Below are positions 52,238 through 64,000 of a stretch of DNA of 64,000 nucleotides, one piece after another. Where the stretch lies: assembly GCF_000223985.1 (NCBI RefSeq), contig NZ_AFWV01000011.1, positions 1 through 64,000 of the forward strand, in the 5' to 3' direction. The notes under the pieces are model-generated. The model searched no databases. It was not told the origin of the DNA and saw only the letters and a list, made by a program, of their open reading frames with translations. A program made the translations under genes and the position numbers. The number at the start of each line of letters is the position of its first letter. Position 1 is the stretch's first letter. This DNA is from Thiocapsa marina 5811 (GTDB lineage: Bacteria; Pseudomonadota; Gammaproteobacteria; Chromatiales; Chromatiaceae).

Positions 52238-52558
52238 TCAGTCGACGTACACCACCGCGTACCGTCCGCCGTATGGTTGATAGTAGGTTCCGCCGCAGCT
52301 GTACAAGGAGGTGCCGTCGATCACGACCGTGCGACAAGCCGCAGGCAGTGTGGACACATAGACCGCCGAGCGGCGAATCGTCCGGCGCGTGGTACGGCGG
52401 GCGACACCGGCCACGCTTCCGGGCGTCATAGGACGCCCCACGACTGCGTGCGCATCCTTGATCGCGATGCCGATGGGTAGCCAGCCATCGACCATGAGCG
52501 CTGCGGCGATGAGTCCGGTTCCCATGACGATGGAGTTGATTGGACGGCGTTTCTTCAT
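52238..52558 (-). CDS. Small secreted protein (106 aa)
   Basis: The start at 52558 overlaps the stop of the DUF2092 gene by one base (TGATG), indicating coupling. [38 protein letters not shown] is a signal peptide. The mature protein has an Arg/Thr-rich stretch (RRTTRRTIRRS), two cysteines (AACRTVV and YSCGGTYYQPYGG) that may form a disulfide, and ends VVYVD. Such proteins accompany DUF2092 genes in several proteobacteria; function unknown. Confidence 0.72.
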   Translation of the reverse strand: MKKRRPINSIVMGTGLIAAALMVDGWLPIGIAIKDAHAVVGRPMTPGSVAGVARRTTRRTIRRSAVYVSTLPAACRTVVIDGTSLYSCGGTYYQPYGGRYAVVYVD

Positions 52559-53358
52559 CACGGAGTCTCCTCGATCATGAGCGTGCCCAGGTCGTCGACC
52601 GAGAGCCTTTCCAATTGACGGGCACCCTCGGGCGCGACGAAGGTAAAGCGATCGGCCGGGATCTTCGGCGCCGTATCCCAGTCGCGGAACCGCACCGCGT
52701 ATTGCGGGGCGCCGGTGACCCATTTGCTGGTGATGACATATTTCAGCGGCAGCGGCGCGTCGCCGGTGCGGACCCAGATCTGCCAGTCGACCTTGGTGGC
52801 CCGGAACGCGAGATGATGGGCCTCGGTCCCGTCGACATAGGCGGTTCCGAGATACGCACCCGCGCTCACGTCGGTCATCAAGCCCGGATAGGGATCGGCA
52901 TAGAGCAGATCGCCCGCCGGGGCGTCGAAGCCCGTCGCCGCACGCAGCTCGGTTACCGCCTGCTCGATGGTGCCGGGCGCGTCGACCCGGGCGTAGATCT
53001 GGAGGCGCTTGCCATGCAATGTCAGGGTCTGGCCGTCGAAGAGGACCTCCAGATCGGCCGCGGGGCCGCGCCGATGGGCATGGAAGTGATCGGGCCGCTC
53101 GACCAACAGGCTTGCAGAGCTGCTCATCTGCAGCTTCTGGCCGGCGAGATCGATGATCTCGTCATCCACATCGGCCTGTACGCTGAAGGCGGCCAGACCG
53201 CCCAGATAGCTCGACATAGCGCGCAGGATCCGATCCGCTTCGGGATCGACGCCCTGCTCGGTCGCCGCAGCGCCGCCCGCGAACCCGAGGCTCAAGGCGA
53301 TGCCCGTCGCCTGAACGAACCCCCGACCGGGGAGTATTCGCAAACATCGCTGGATCAA
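52558..53358 (-). CDS. DUF2092 periplasmic protein (266 aa)
   Basis: A signal peptide ([16 protein letters not shown]) leads into the DUF2092 domain: [62 protein letters not shown] and [19 protein letters not shown]. The fold is related to LolA/LppX-type lipid-binding proteins, so lipoprotein or lipid handling is plausible but unproven. It is translationally coupled to the small secreted protein downstream. Confidence 0.85.
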   Translation of the reverse strand: MIQRCLRILPGRGFVQATGIALSLGFAGGAAATEQGVDPEADRILRAMSSYLGGLAAFSVQADVDDEIIDLAGQKLQMSSSASLLVERPDHFHAHRRGPAADLEVLFDGQTLTLHGKRLQIYARVDAPGTIEQAVTELRAATGFDAPAGDLLYADPYPGLMTDVSAGAYLGTAYVDGTEAHHLAFRATKVDWQIWVRTGDAPLPLKYVITSKWVTGAPQYAVRFRDWDTAPKIPADRFTFVAPEGARQLERLSVDDLGTLMIEETP

Positions 53359-53605
53359 TGGAGTGTCCTCTTCTGTTGATGATTCCGAAAGCCAAACCTG
53401 GACCCGGAAGACAGCTGCGGAGACCTCGGCGGGTCAATGCCGAGGCAGGCTCACGCCGCTGAACTCCACGCCTGAACCGACTGATGAAGACCTGCCTTCG
53501 AAGACAGTTCCGATCCCGGAGGCGCAAGCGTATTCTTTTGGTCTCGGCGCTTCACGCACCGATCGGCGCGGACGCGCAATCAATCCAATCTCCTGGGACA
53601 GCATC

Positions 53606-53884
53606 ATGACCGAGACCTCGCACCAAGACGGTGTCATCGTCGCCATTCTCGATCGCTTCGAGAAGTTTCGGCTTCCACGCGCCCTCGACATCAAGTTGAA
53701 GGTGGACCGCGGCGAGAGACTCGACGACACCGACCTCGCCCACCTCCATGCGGTGCTGGAGGACGCGGAAGACATCAAGCGCTACGTCGATCGGCGGCCG
53801 GACCTGCAGGGGATCTATACGCGCGCCGTAGCGCTGTATCAGGAGATCACCAAGAAGGCATTGGAGAACGAGCAGTCCGGGTAG
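53606..53884 (+). CDS. Conserved hypothetical protein (92 aa)
   Basis: A small acidic helical protein ([40 protein letters not shown]) with no signal or membrane segment. I start at the ATG at 53606, since the frame upstream to 53363 is not protein-like. It has no clear partner and is convergent with the PDC-like protein gene. Function unknown. Confidence 0.65.
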   Translation: MTETSHQDGVIVAILDRFEKFRLPRALDIKLKVDRGERLDDTDLAHLHAVLEDAEDIKRYVDRRPDLQGIYTRAVALYQEITKKALENEQSG

Positions 53885-54000
53885 ATGTCGGACGCTTGCC
53901 GAATCCGAGTCCGGTTGACTCCGCCGCGCCACCGCGAAGAACGCGCCCGCTCACCGTCGCGCCTGCATCGCTGCCGCGCAACCTCTCGGCGCGCCTCGTC

Positions 54001-54978
54001 TCAGCCGTTGCCGCCCTCCAGGGCGCAGGCCTCGCCCGTGCCGATCCAAAAGTCGAGACTCTTGTGCAGGAAGTCGCCCCAAGGCATGTAGTGCGAGCCA
54101 TCGCATGAGAAATTCAGCCCGACGATGCCGTTGTAGATGTTGAGCGACCCCGAGCGCAAGTAAATGTTCTCGTCCATGAAGCGCAGCGCCCGGAAGGTCT
54201 TGAAGACCTCGGCGATACGCTCCGACGGAATATCTGCATCGACCGGATAGGGGCGCTGCGGATAGGCGAGGCAGGTGCCCGGATCCGCGAGGTCCTCGAA
54301 GTCGAGAATCCGGAACCGAAAGGGGTCGTCGACCAGCCAGAGGGTCGCGCGCGAGCTGGAGAAATGCAGCTTGCCGTGAAAGACCCCGTGCGCGGCGATC
54401 AGCTCGACGATGAGATCGAGGATCTGGTCGATGTGCCCGTCCATCAGGCTCTCGACGCGCTGTTGATCGAACAGACCGCCGCGGATCGCCGGATCACCTT
54501 TGAGCTGGAGCCATTGATCCGGCTGCTCGTAGAGCTCGCGGGTCAGCGGAAGCTCGCGCAGATCGAAGTCGGCACCGAGGTAGCCCAGCAGGACGCCCTC
54601 CTCGTCCTCGATTCGCTGAATGGCGGTGAGGGAGGGGCGACGTGCGTTGCGGCTGATATAGACGGGCGACAGCGAAAAACGCTCGCCGGCGAGCGCCTCT
54701 GCCAGGTAGGGGCGTTCGCGCCGATCCCGACCGCAATGCTCCGGCAGCAGGCCCTGCGGGGAAACGTTCGCGGTCAGTTGGCGAGCCTCATGGTCGAGCA
54801 CATACAGATACTTGCAGGATGCCAGCGTCGGCAATGCCTCGAGGAGGATGCGCTCCAGGGCGGCGCGATCCGGCCAGGGCGCGCGACACGGCTCGACCAG
54901 CCGCCCGAGCGATGCCGCCAGGCGGCCCTGCAAGAGGATACGTTGACGTGCGACGACCGTTTTGAGCGCTTGGCTCAT
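54001..54978 (-). CDS. PDC/Cache-type sensor domain protein (325 aa)
   Basis: The N-terminal half has features of a PDC (Cache) ligand-binding domain: YLYVLDHEARQLTANVSPQG, RDRRERPYLAEALAGERFSLSPVYIS and GVLLGYLGADFDLRELPLT. However, there is no membrane segment, so it would be cytoplasmic. The C-terminal half (FHGKLHFSSSRATLWLVDDP, LRSGSLNIYNGIVGLNFSC) is unfamiliar. It lacks kinase, cyclase or methyl-accepting output domains. Stand-alone gene; role unknown. Confidence 0.65.
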   Translation of the reverse strand: MSQALKTVVARQRILLQGRLAASLGRLVEPCRAPWPDRAALERILLEALPTLASCKYLYVLDHEARQLTANVSPQGLLPEHCGRDRRERPYLAEALAGERFSLSPVYISRNARRPSLTAIQRIEDEEGVLLGYLGADFDLRELPLTRELYEQPDQWLQLKGDPAIRGGLFDQQRVESLMDGHIDQILDLIVELIAAHGVFHGKLHFSSSRATLWLVDDPFRFRILDFEDLADPGTCLAYPQRPYPVDADIPSERIAEVFKTFRALRFMDENIYLRSGSLNIYNGIVGLNFSCDGSHYMPWGDFLHKSLDFWIGTGEACALEGGNG

Positions 54979-55178
54979 CGCAAGGATCTCCCCGTTCGAG
55001 TGAAGGGCGGATTCTATCCGGAATCGACCGGATGAGCCGATCGCGCTTGAGGCTATGATCGGGAACGTCGAGAAATACGAACGAAATCCCGACCGAATCG
55101 GAAGGATTAGGCATTTGGATTCGCCTCGAAATCATCGACGTTTGCGTTACAGCCGAAAACCTTAGGAGAAGACTCGAG

Positions 55179-55439
55179 ATGCGCATTCCAACAGCAGCCG
55201 ATGTGTCGAACATCGTTGAGGCGGCAACACGTCTTCGTGAGCGACTCGCATCGATGGATGCGGGCAAGGTTGCCACACGCACGGTCGGCGGAGCCATCGT
55301 TCTGACCGCATCGTTTTTGGTCGTGGCCAACCCTCACGCCACACCGACGCCCGACCCGAGCGCGGTTGTCGCGTCGCGGATCGCACCCGTGGGCACCGTG
55401 CAGCTCGGCGAGCCGATCATCGTCGCGGCGGTCGAGTAA
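55179..55439 (+). CDS. Short membrane protein, possibly truncated (86 aa)
   Basis: One hydrophobic segment (VGGAIVLTASFLVVANPHA) is followed by RIAPVGTVQLGEP, a phrase seen before the heme domain of cytochrome c5-like proteins. No CxxCH follows and the frame ends, so this may be the leader of a lost cytochrome or a genuine small membrane protein. A ribosome site (AGGAG) lies upstream at about 55166, and a hairpin terminator follows. Confidence 0.5.
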   Translation: MRIPTAADVSNIVEAATRLRERLASMDAGKVATRTVGGAIVLTASFLVVANPHATPTPDPSAVVASRIAPVGTVQLGEPIIVAAVE

Positions 55440-55490
55440 AGCAGCAGCTCGGACTGCCTCGCCCCGCAGTTCCGAAACAAGACGTTCGAA

Positions 55491-55521
55491 AGGCGCGAAG
55501 GAAACCTCTTCCTTCGCGCCT
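55491..55521 (+). terminator. Intrinsic terminator between convergent genes
   Basis: A 13-bp stem, AGGCGCGAAGGAA with TTCCTTCGCGCCT, has a 5-base loop and is followed by CTTTGG on the plus strand. It lies between the small membrane protein gene and the end of clpB, and may serve both directions. Confidence 0.75.
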
Positions 55522-55541
55522 CTTTGGTTAGTTCCTCATCT

Positions 55542-58136
<2,595 letters not shown>

Positions 58137-58173
58137 GGTGAATGACTCCTGAGTTTTTATAAGGTCATTACGG

Positions 58174-58202
58174 AGGTGGGGAATCGGCCGGGGGCAATCA
58201 AG
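58174..58202 (-). promoter_or_regulatory. Sigma32 (heat-shock) promoter of clpB
   Basis: On the minus strand, CTTGATT (58202-58196) and CCCCACCT (58181-58174) are separated by 14 bases, close to the sigma32 consensus CTTGAAA-N13-15-CCCCATNT. It lies 38 bases before the clpB start, as expected for heat-shock control. Confidence 0.75.
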
Positions 58203-58222
58203 CAAGTTGCTGCCTCGTGCCG

Positions 58223-58470
58223 TCAGCCTGAGGATGCCGGCATTTGCTCGATTCGATCAAGCCCTGAAACAGGCCATGGTCCTGCATGGATTTGTCGATG
58301 TAGAGATCGATGCGATGCGTCGAAGCCGGTCAGGAGCTTGTCCAGCAGCAAGAGCTTCATGTTGGCCGGCTCTTTGACGAACAGCGTCTTGGCCCGCAGC
58401 TCGTCGGTCTCGGTCTTGACCATACCCGGCTTGGTGACAATGTCCTTCAGTGACTTTACGGTGGCCCAAA
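58223..58470 (-). pseudogene. Type I restriction HsdR remnant
   Basis: Reading the minus strand, [20 protein letters not shown] and DKLLTGFDA are followed, after a frameshift near 58325, by [18 protein letters not shown]. These are consecutive conserved blocks of the HsdR helicase region ([10 protein letters not shown]...[13 protein letters not shown]). Only about 80 residues survive. The fragment sits directly beside the 3' end of tRNA-Pro. Confidence 0.7.
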
Positions 58471-58513
58471 CGAAAACGGCTCAGGTCGTCGATGACCTAA
58501 GCCGTTATTTTCA

Positions 58514-58591
<78 letters not shown>

Positions 58592-58628
58592 ATAAGACGA
58601 GTAATAGTAGGTTGAAGCCCTTGTGCTG

Positions 58629-59003
58629 TCAACGTCGCAGCAACTGAAGGACGTCTTCAAGCTCCGCACGCATCTGGCGCAGGATCTGGTGGGTCTGGCT
58701 CAGATCGTTCTTGGCGCCTTCGCCGCTGAGCTGCAGGCGGGCGCCACCGATCGTGAAGCCCTGCTCGTAGAGCAGGTTGCGGATCTGGCGCACCATCAGC
58801 ACGTCGTGACGCTGGTAATAGCGACGGTTGCCGCGCCGCTTGACCGGTTTGAGCTGAGGGAATTCTTGCTCCCAATAGCGCAGAACGTGGGGCTTGACGC
58901 CGCAGAGCTCGCTCACCTCGCCGATGGTGAAGTATCGCTTTCCCGGGATCGGCGGAAGATCGCCGGGGCCGTTGTCCTCGCCCTTATCGGTCGGTTCCAG
59001 CAT
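58629..59003 (-). CDS. MerR-family transcriptional regulator (124 aa)
   Basis: A MerR-type winged helix is seen in [28 protein letters not shown] and [24 protein letters not shown]. The C-terminus is a short helix without metal-binding cysteines. This is the MerR protein regularly found after ihfA in gammaproteobacteria; its target is not known. It overlaps ihfA by 20 bases, so the two are translationally linked. Confidence 0.92.
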   Translation of the reverse strand: MLEPTDKGEDNGPGDLPPIPGKRYFTIGEVSELCGVKPHVLRYWEQEFPQLKPVKRRGNRRYYQRHDVLMVRQIRNLLYEQGFTIGGARLQLSGEGAKNDLSQTHQILRQMRAELEDVLQLLRR

Positions 59004-59283
59004 AGGCCTCCACTCGCTGTTTTAGCTTTTGCCCCGGACGAAAGGTGACCACGCGCCGCGCCGTGATCGGGATCTCTTCTCCCGTCTTGGGGTTGCGGCC
59101 GGGACGTTCCTTCTTTTCGCGCAGATCGAAGTTGCCGAACCCGGAGAGCTTGACCTGCTCGCCGCGCTCCAACGCCGCGCGAATCTCCTCGAAGAACATC
59201 TCGACGATGTCTTTGGCCTCACGCTTGTTCAGGCCGAGCTCATCGAACAGGTGTTCGGCCATATCGGCCTTGGTCAATGCCAT
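58984..59283 (-). CDS. ihfA: Integration host factor subunit alpha
   Basis: IHF-alpha pairs with IHF-beta to bend DNA sharply. The sequence [20 protein letters not shown] and [30 protein letters not shown] contains the HU/IHF beta-arm with its intercalating proline in [10 protein letters not shown]. Length 99 aa is standard. It follows pheT by four bases. Confidence 0.97.
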   Translation of the reverse strand: MALTKADMAEHLFDELGLNKREAKDIVEMFFEEIRAALERGEQVKLSGFGNFDLREKKERPGRNPKTGEEIPITARRVVTFRPGQKLKQRVEAYAGTDR

Positions 59284-59287
59284 GGGG

Positions 59288-61666
59288 TCAATCCCTCAAT
59301 CTTGCGCCAAATTCCGAAGCGAGGCGGGCTAGGATCCGCCTCACGGTGTCTTCGATGACACCATCTGTAAGTGTCTGAGAAGAAGCCTGTAAAATCAATC
59401 CAAGAGCGAGACTTTTTCTGCCCGATTCAATGTTTTTGCCGGTGTAAAGGTCGAACAGGACCAAATCGCGCAGCAGCTCCGTCTCCGTGGCGCGAATACA
59501 GTCCGCAATCGACGCATACGTGACAGCCTCGTCGACGCTGATCGCGATGTCGCGGCGAATGCTCGGGAAACGCGAGATGGATGCGTGCTTGGGCAGGGCG
59601 CCGACGCTCAGGGGCGCGATATCCAGCTCGAACAAATAGGCATCGCCCGTGATGTCGAGCTGTGCGGCCAGGCTGGGATGAAGCATTCCGATCAGACCGA
59701 TGGCTCGACCATCACATTCCACGCTCGCGGTTTGACCGGGGTGCAGCGCCGGATGCGCACCCGGCACGAAGCTGAAACGTCCCGGCGCGCCGGTGAGCGC
59801 CAGCAGGGCCTCGACATCGGCCTTCAGATCGAAGAAGTCCGCCGCACGGCTCGTCAGGCCCCACTGCTCCGGATCCGGGCTCCCGACGACGAGTCCCGCG
59901 AGACCCTGCGTTTGGCTCAGGCCGTCCGCGCCGATCCGAAAGCGCAGACCGGACTCGAAGATCCGCACCCGGTCCTGTTGTCGCGCCTGGTTGTAGCGCG
60001 CGGTTTGGATCAAGCCCGGCCAGAGGCTGGTGCGCATGGTGGAGAGCTCGGCGCTCAGCGGGTTCGCCAGCCGCAGCACTTGCTGCTCGGGGTCGACCAA
60101 TGCCTGAATCTCGGGGCTCACGAAGCTGTAGGTGATGACCTCGTGGAAACCGCGATCGACCAGCGCGAGACGGGCGCGATCCAGGTCGAAATCCGCCTCC
60201 GGGGTCGATCCGGTCACCGAAGCCGAGCTCGCGTGACTGACCGGGATTCGATCGTAACCGTAGATACGACCGATATCGGCGATCAAGTCGACCTCTTGAA
60301 CCAGGTCGAAGCGGGCACTCGGCGGCGTGACCAGCCATTCTTCGGCGGCCGGCTCGGTGTGCATGCCCAGACGCGTGAGGATGTCGAGGATGGTCTCCTG
60401 CGGCAGCGCGAGTCCGAGCACTTGGGCGACACGCGCGGGACGCAGCGTCAATGTCCGAGGCTGGGGTAGATCGGCCTCCGAGACCGCCTCGACCACCGGA
60501 CCGGGCTCGCCCCCGACGATCGCGGTCAAGAGTCGGGTCGCACGCTCGATCGCGCGGCTCTGGAGGCCGGGATCGACACCGCGCTCGAAACGATGCGACG
60601 AATCCGTGTGCAGGCCGTAGGAGCGCGCCTTGCCGCTGACGGCGAGCGGCGCGAAGAAGGCGCTTTCGAGCAGCACGTCGCGGGTCTGAGGACCGACCGC
60701 GGTCTCGGACCCGCCCATGATCCCGGCCAGCGCGACGACGCGTCCTGCATCTGCGATCACCAGGGTGTCCGCGCGCAGCGTCGCCTCTTCGCCGTTGAGC
60801 AGGGCAATGCACTCGCCCTCCTCCGCCATGCGCACGCGGATCTCGCCGTCGAGCTTGGCGAGATCGAACCCGTGCATCGGCTGGCCGAACTCGAGCAGGA
60901 CATAGTTGGTCACGTCGACCACCGGGCTGATGGCGCGGATCCCGCCGCGGCGCAGGCGCTCCTGCATCCACCAGGGCGTGGTCGCGCTCGGATCGATGTT
61001 GCGGATGACGCGGCACAGGTAGCGCGGGCAGGCCGTCGGGGCCTGGAGCTGGACCGGCATGGACTGCTCGTGCACGGGTGCGACCGGCTGGATCGCGGGC
61101 GTCGCGAGCGCCGCGCGGTTGATCACCGCGATCTCTCGGGCAAGACCGGACAGGCTCAGACAATCGCCGCGATCCGGGGTCAGATCCACCTCGATGCAAT
61201 GATCCTCGAGCGCCATCCAGTCGCGGATGTCCTCGCCCACGGGCGCATCCGCCGGCAACGCCAGGATGCCCTCGGAGGACTCGGCCAGACCCAGCTCCTT
61301 GGCCGAGCAGATCATGCCGAAGGACTCGACACCCCGCAGCTTGGCCTTCTTGATCTTAAAGTCGCCGGGGAGCACCGCGCCGACCGTCGCGACCGGAACC
61401 TTCATGCCGTCGGCGACGTTGGCGGCGCCGCAGATGATCTGGAGAAGCGCATCCTCGCCGAGATCGACCCGGCAGATCCGCAGCTTCTCGGCATCCGGGT
61501 GCGGCGCGACGGACTGCACCCAGCCGATCCGAACGCCGCTGAAGAGCGGAGCTGCGGGCTCGACCGCGTCGACCTCGAGACCCGCCATGCTGAGCTGGTC
61601 GGCCAATTGTCGGGTGTCGACCGGGGGGTTCACCCACTCCCGCAACCACGCCTCGCTGAATCGCAT
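59288..61666 (-). CDS. pheT: Phenylalanine--tRNA ligase subunit beta
   Basis: PheT is the structural and editing subunit of the heterotetrameric synthetase. Domains appear in order: an N-terminal tRNA-binding OB domain ([23 protein letters not shown]), the B3/B4 editing region ([23 protein letters not shown]), the B5 repeat, the catalytic-like core ([14 protein letters not shown]), and the C-terminal anticodon-binding domain ([19 protein letters not shown]). At 792 aa it has the usual length. It follows pheS after 172 bases, an unusually long gap. Confidence 0.97.
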   Translation of the reverse strand: MRFSEAWLREWVNPPVDTRQLADQLSMAGLEVDAVEPAAPLFSGVRIGWVQSVAPHPDAEKLRICRVDLGEDALLQIICGAANVADGMKVPVATVGAVLPGDFKIKKAKLRGVESFGMICSAKELGLAESSEGILALPADAPVGEDIRDWMALEDHCIEVDLTPDRGDCLSLSGLAREIAVINRAALATPAIQPVAPVHEQSMPVQLQAPTACPRYLCRVIRNIDPSATTPWWMQERLRRGGIRAISPVVDVTNYVLLEFGQPMHGFDLAKLDGEIRVRMAEEGECIALLNGEEATLRADTLVIADAGRVVALAGIMGGSETAVGPQTRDVLLESAFFAPLAVSGKARSYGLHTDSSHRFERGVDPGLQSRAIERATRLLTAIVGGEPGPVVEAVSEADLPQPRTLTLRPARVAQVLGLALPQETILDILTRLGMHTEPAAEEWLVTPPSARFDLVQEVDLIADIGRIYGYDRIPVSHASSASVTGSTPEADFDLDRARLALVDRGFHEVITYSFVSPEIQALVDPEQQVLRLANPLSAELSTMRTSLWPGLIQTARYNQARQQDRVRIFESGLRFRIGADGLSQTQGLAGLVVGSPDPEQWGLTSRAADFFDLKADVEALLALTGAPGRFSFVPGAHPALHPGQTASVECDGRAIGLIGMLHPSLAAQLDITGDAYLFELDIAPLSVGALPKHASISRFPSIRRDIAISVDEAVTYASIADCIRATETELLRDLVLFDLYTGKNIESGRKSLALGLILQASSQTLTDGVIEDTVRRILARLASEFGARLRD

Positions 61667-61687
61667 CTGCTGCTGCCCTGTACTCTA

Positions 61688-61722
61688 TTAGTGGTTAGTG
61701 GTTAGTGGTTAGTGGTTAGTGG
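61688..61722. repeat. Tandem heptanucleotide repeat (TTAGTGG)5
   Basis: Five perfect copies of TTAGTGG lie between pheS and pheT, just upstream of the pheT start. Such heptamer arrays vary in copy number by slippage. Here it could alter the spacing or structure of the pheS-pheT message. Confidence 0.9.
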
Positions 61723-61838
61723 TTCGAAACGAGTTCGCGAACAGTTACCTAGAGCGGAAAGTCGAAAAACGGTGTGCATCGGGTAGGGTTCTTGAATCGA
61801 CGACAATCGGTTCGATTAGAAGAGGTTGGAGCCGAATC

Positions 61839-62960
<1,122 letters not shown>

Positions 62961-62987
62961 TCAAACCCGGGCGAGAAAGGAAACGGC

Positions 62988-63344
62988 TTAGGCCAGTGCG
63001 GTCTTCGCTTGCTCGGCCAGCGCGGCAAAGGCGACGCTGTCGTGGTAAGCGATGTCGGCAAGTACCTTGCGATCGACCTCGACCCCGACCTTCTTCAGCC
63101 CGTCGATGAAGCGGCTGTAGGAGAGACCGTTCTCGCGAGCGGCTGCATTGATGCGCGCGATCCAGAGCGCACGGAATTGGCGCTTTTTCTGGCGGCGGTC
63201 ACGGTAGGCATATTGACCGGCCTTGATGACGGCCTGCTTGGCGACCCGATAGACCTTGCTGCGGGCACCGTAGTAACCCTTGGCCTGATCGAGGACCTTC
63301 TTATGACGAGCGTGGGCGGTTACACCCCGTTTAACGCGTGGCAT
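62988..63344 (-). CDS. rplT: 50S ribosomal protein L20
   Basis: [29 protein letters not shown] is the canonical L20 start, with [28 protein letters not shown] following. Length 118 aa. L20 binds 23S rRNA early in assembly and, in E. coli, represses its own operon through a leader pseudoknot. Confidence 0.98.
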   Translation of the reverse strand: MPRVKRGVTAHARHKKVLDQAKGYYGARSKVYRVAKQAVIKAGQYAYRDRRQKKRQFRALWIARINAAARENGLSYSRFIDGLKKVGVEVDRKVLADIAYHDSVAFAALAEQAKTALA

Positions 63345-63380
63345 TCTTTGACTCCTGGGATTCGTTCAAGCGCAATGCGA

Positions 63381-63578
63381 TCAGCAGTATGGGATCATCC
63401 GCAGCGCGGCCCGCACATCCGCCTTATGGAGCCGCTTGGGCGCACGTAATTGGCGCTTCCGCTTGGTGCTCTTCTTGGTCAGGATATGACGCCGATGAGA
63501 TGAATTGCACTTGACCGAACCGGAGGCAGTGCGCTTGAAGCGCTTCGCCGCCCCGCGATTTGTTTTCAGCTTGGGCAT
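63381..63578 (-). CDS. rpmI: 50S ribosomal protein L35
   Basis: [20 protein letters not shown] followed by [18 protein letters not shown] is the L35 sequence, 65 aa. It lies 36 bases before rplT and 150 bases after infC; the longer gap upstream may hold the L20 operator, though I cannot draw it with confidence. Confidence 0.98.
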   Translation of the reverse strand: MPKLKTNRGAAKRFKRTASGSVKCNSSHRRHILTKKSTKRKRQLRAPKRLHKADVRAALRMIPYC

Positions 63579-63728
63579 GGGTTTTGTACTCCGCGATTTG
63601 CCGAATGATTGTATTGCGACGCACGTCGAGCCGAGGTTTTTTCGAAGACGACATCGGCCGTATCGACCGATGACCGCCCTCTCGAGACACTCAGTGTGAT
63701 TCGCCCGCTGGCTTGACGATGCGCGTCG

Positions 63729-64000
63729 CTATTTCTTTTTGGGGCCCAGCACCATGACCATTTGGCGTCCTTCCATCTGGGGTTGTTGTTCCACGACACT
63801 GAGGGCTGCAAGGTCGTTTTCGATCCGCTTCAAAAGCTCTAGACCGAGCTCCCGGTGCGCATGCTCGCGCCCGCGAAACCGCATGGTGACCTTGCCCTTA
63901 TCCCCTTCGTTGAGGAAACGCGTCAGGCTGCGTAGTTTGACCTGATAGTCTCCTTCGTCCGTTCCCGGACGAAACTTCACTTCCTTGATCTGAACCTGCT
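63729..64000 (-). CDS. infC: Translation initiation factor IF-3, C-terminal part
   Basis: The frame is open to the right edge (upstream residues QVQIKE precede [13 protein letters not shown]), so the N-terminal domain lies outside. The visible C-domain has [41 protein letters not shown] and [16 protein letters not shown], the rRNA-binding face that blocks 50S joining. The start codon, usually a rare AUU, is not seen. Confidence 0.97.
   Translation of the reverse strand, partial: QVQIKEVKFRPGTDEGDYQVKLRSLTRFLNEGDKGKVTMRFRGREHAHRELGLELLKRIENDLAALSVVEQQPQMEGRQMVMVLGPKKK

Overview
The window is high-GC gammaproteobacterial chromosome. It most likely comes from a purple sulfur bacterium of the Chromatiaceae (Thiocapsa/Thiocystis/Allochromatium type). 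The strongest taxonomic signal is a flavocytochrome c sulfide dehydrogenase pair (fccA, fccB; 38226-40158) that closely resembles my memory of the Allochromatium proteins. The classical gamma operon infC-rpmI-rplT-pheS-pheT-ihfA-merR-tRNA-Pro at the right end agrees. This is inference from protein content; no database search was possible.

Layout. 1-2656: an accessory junction with the end of an IS1634-like transposase, a frameshifted DUF2442 gene, a shattered DpdA-like transglycosylase gene (7-deazaguanine DNA modification) and tRNA-Val(CAC). 2864-4525: a MOSC protein plus a RES/Xre toxin-antitoxin pair with palindromes upstream. 4624-11652: a Sel1-type membrane protein, an SrfC-family P-loop protein, a BsuBI/PstI-type restriction-modification pair and an integrase remnant. 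11768-26838: mostly housekeeping and regulatory genes: a glutaminase-STAS-cNMP fusion, an FKBP-like/methyltransferase fusion, comF, bioB, the EF-P modification set (epmA, efp, epmB), a degenerate FimX-like EAL protein, a 5'-nucleotidase and a ParA ATPase. 27024-32896: an RND efflux operon. 33444-40158: a dynamin-like GTPase, nadA, then a sulfide-oxidation cluster (NapC/NirT tetraheme cytochrome, ankyrin protein, fccA, fccB, strong terminator). 40345-42244: DUF2333 and DUF502 membrane proteins. 42774-50542: a nine-gene Mrp/Mbh-like cation/proton antiporter operon whose last subunit is fused to a peptidoglycan-binding domain. 50640-52237: a nested mobile-element graveyard. 52238-55439: small secreted or sensory proteins. 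55542-58136: clpB with a sigma32-type promoter. 58223-58591: an hsdR remnant next to tRNA-Pro(GGG). 58629-64000: the translation operon.

Functional links. EpmA, EpmB and EF-P form one lysine-modification pathway encoded back to back. The NapC-like cytochrome and FccAB could link sulfide oxidation to quinone or to c-type carriers. The Mrp-like operon is translationally coupled almost throughout by start/stop overlaps. The antiporter's last subunit has Ala where ND-family pumps have a key Glu, which suggests a structural or anchoring role.

The most unusual non-genic signal is a family of about 83-90 bp elements bounded by inverted arms of the type TRAACYGCG...CGCRGTTYA, found at 18438, 23576, 36064, 36168 and 40259, with solo arms near 1068 and 42717. 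In six cases the stop codon of the adjacent gene is the outermost triplet of the arm. A second clear signal is a 236-bp MITE-like element with 18-bp perfect terminal repeats and a 5-bp target duplication, inserted in an IS91-type transposase gene. Both tRNA genes have their 3' ends facing decayed defence or DNA-modification genes, as expected for integration hotspots.
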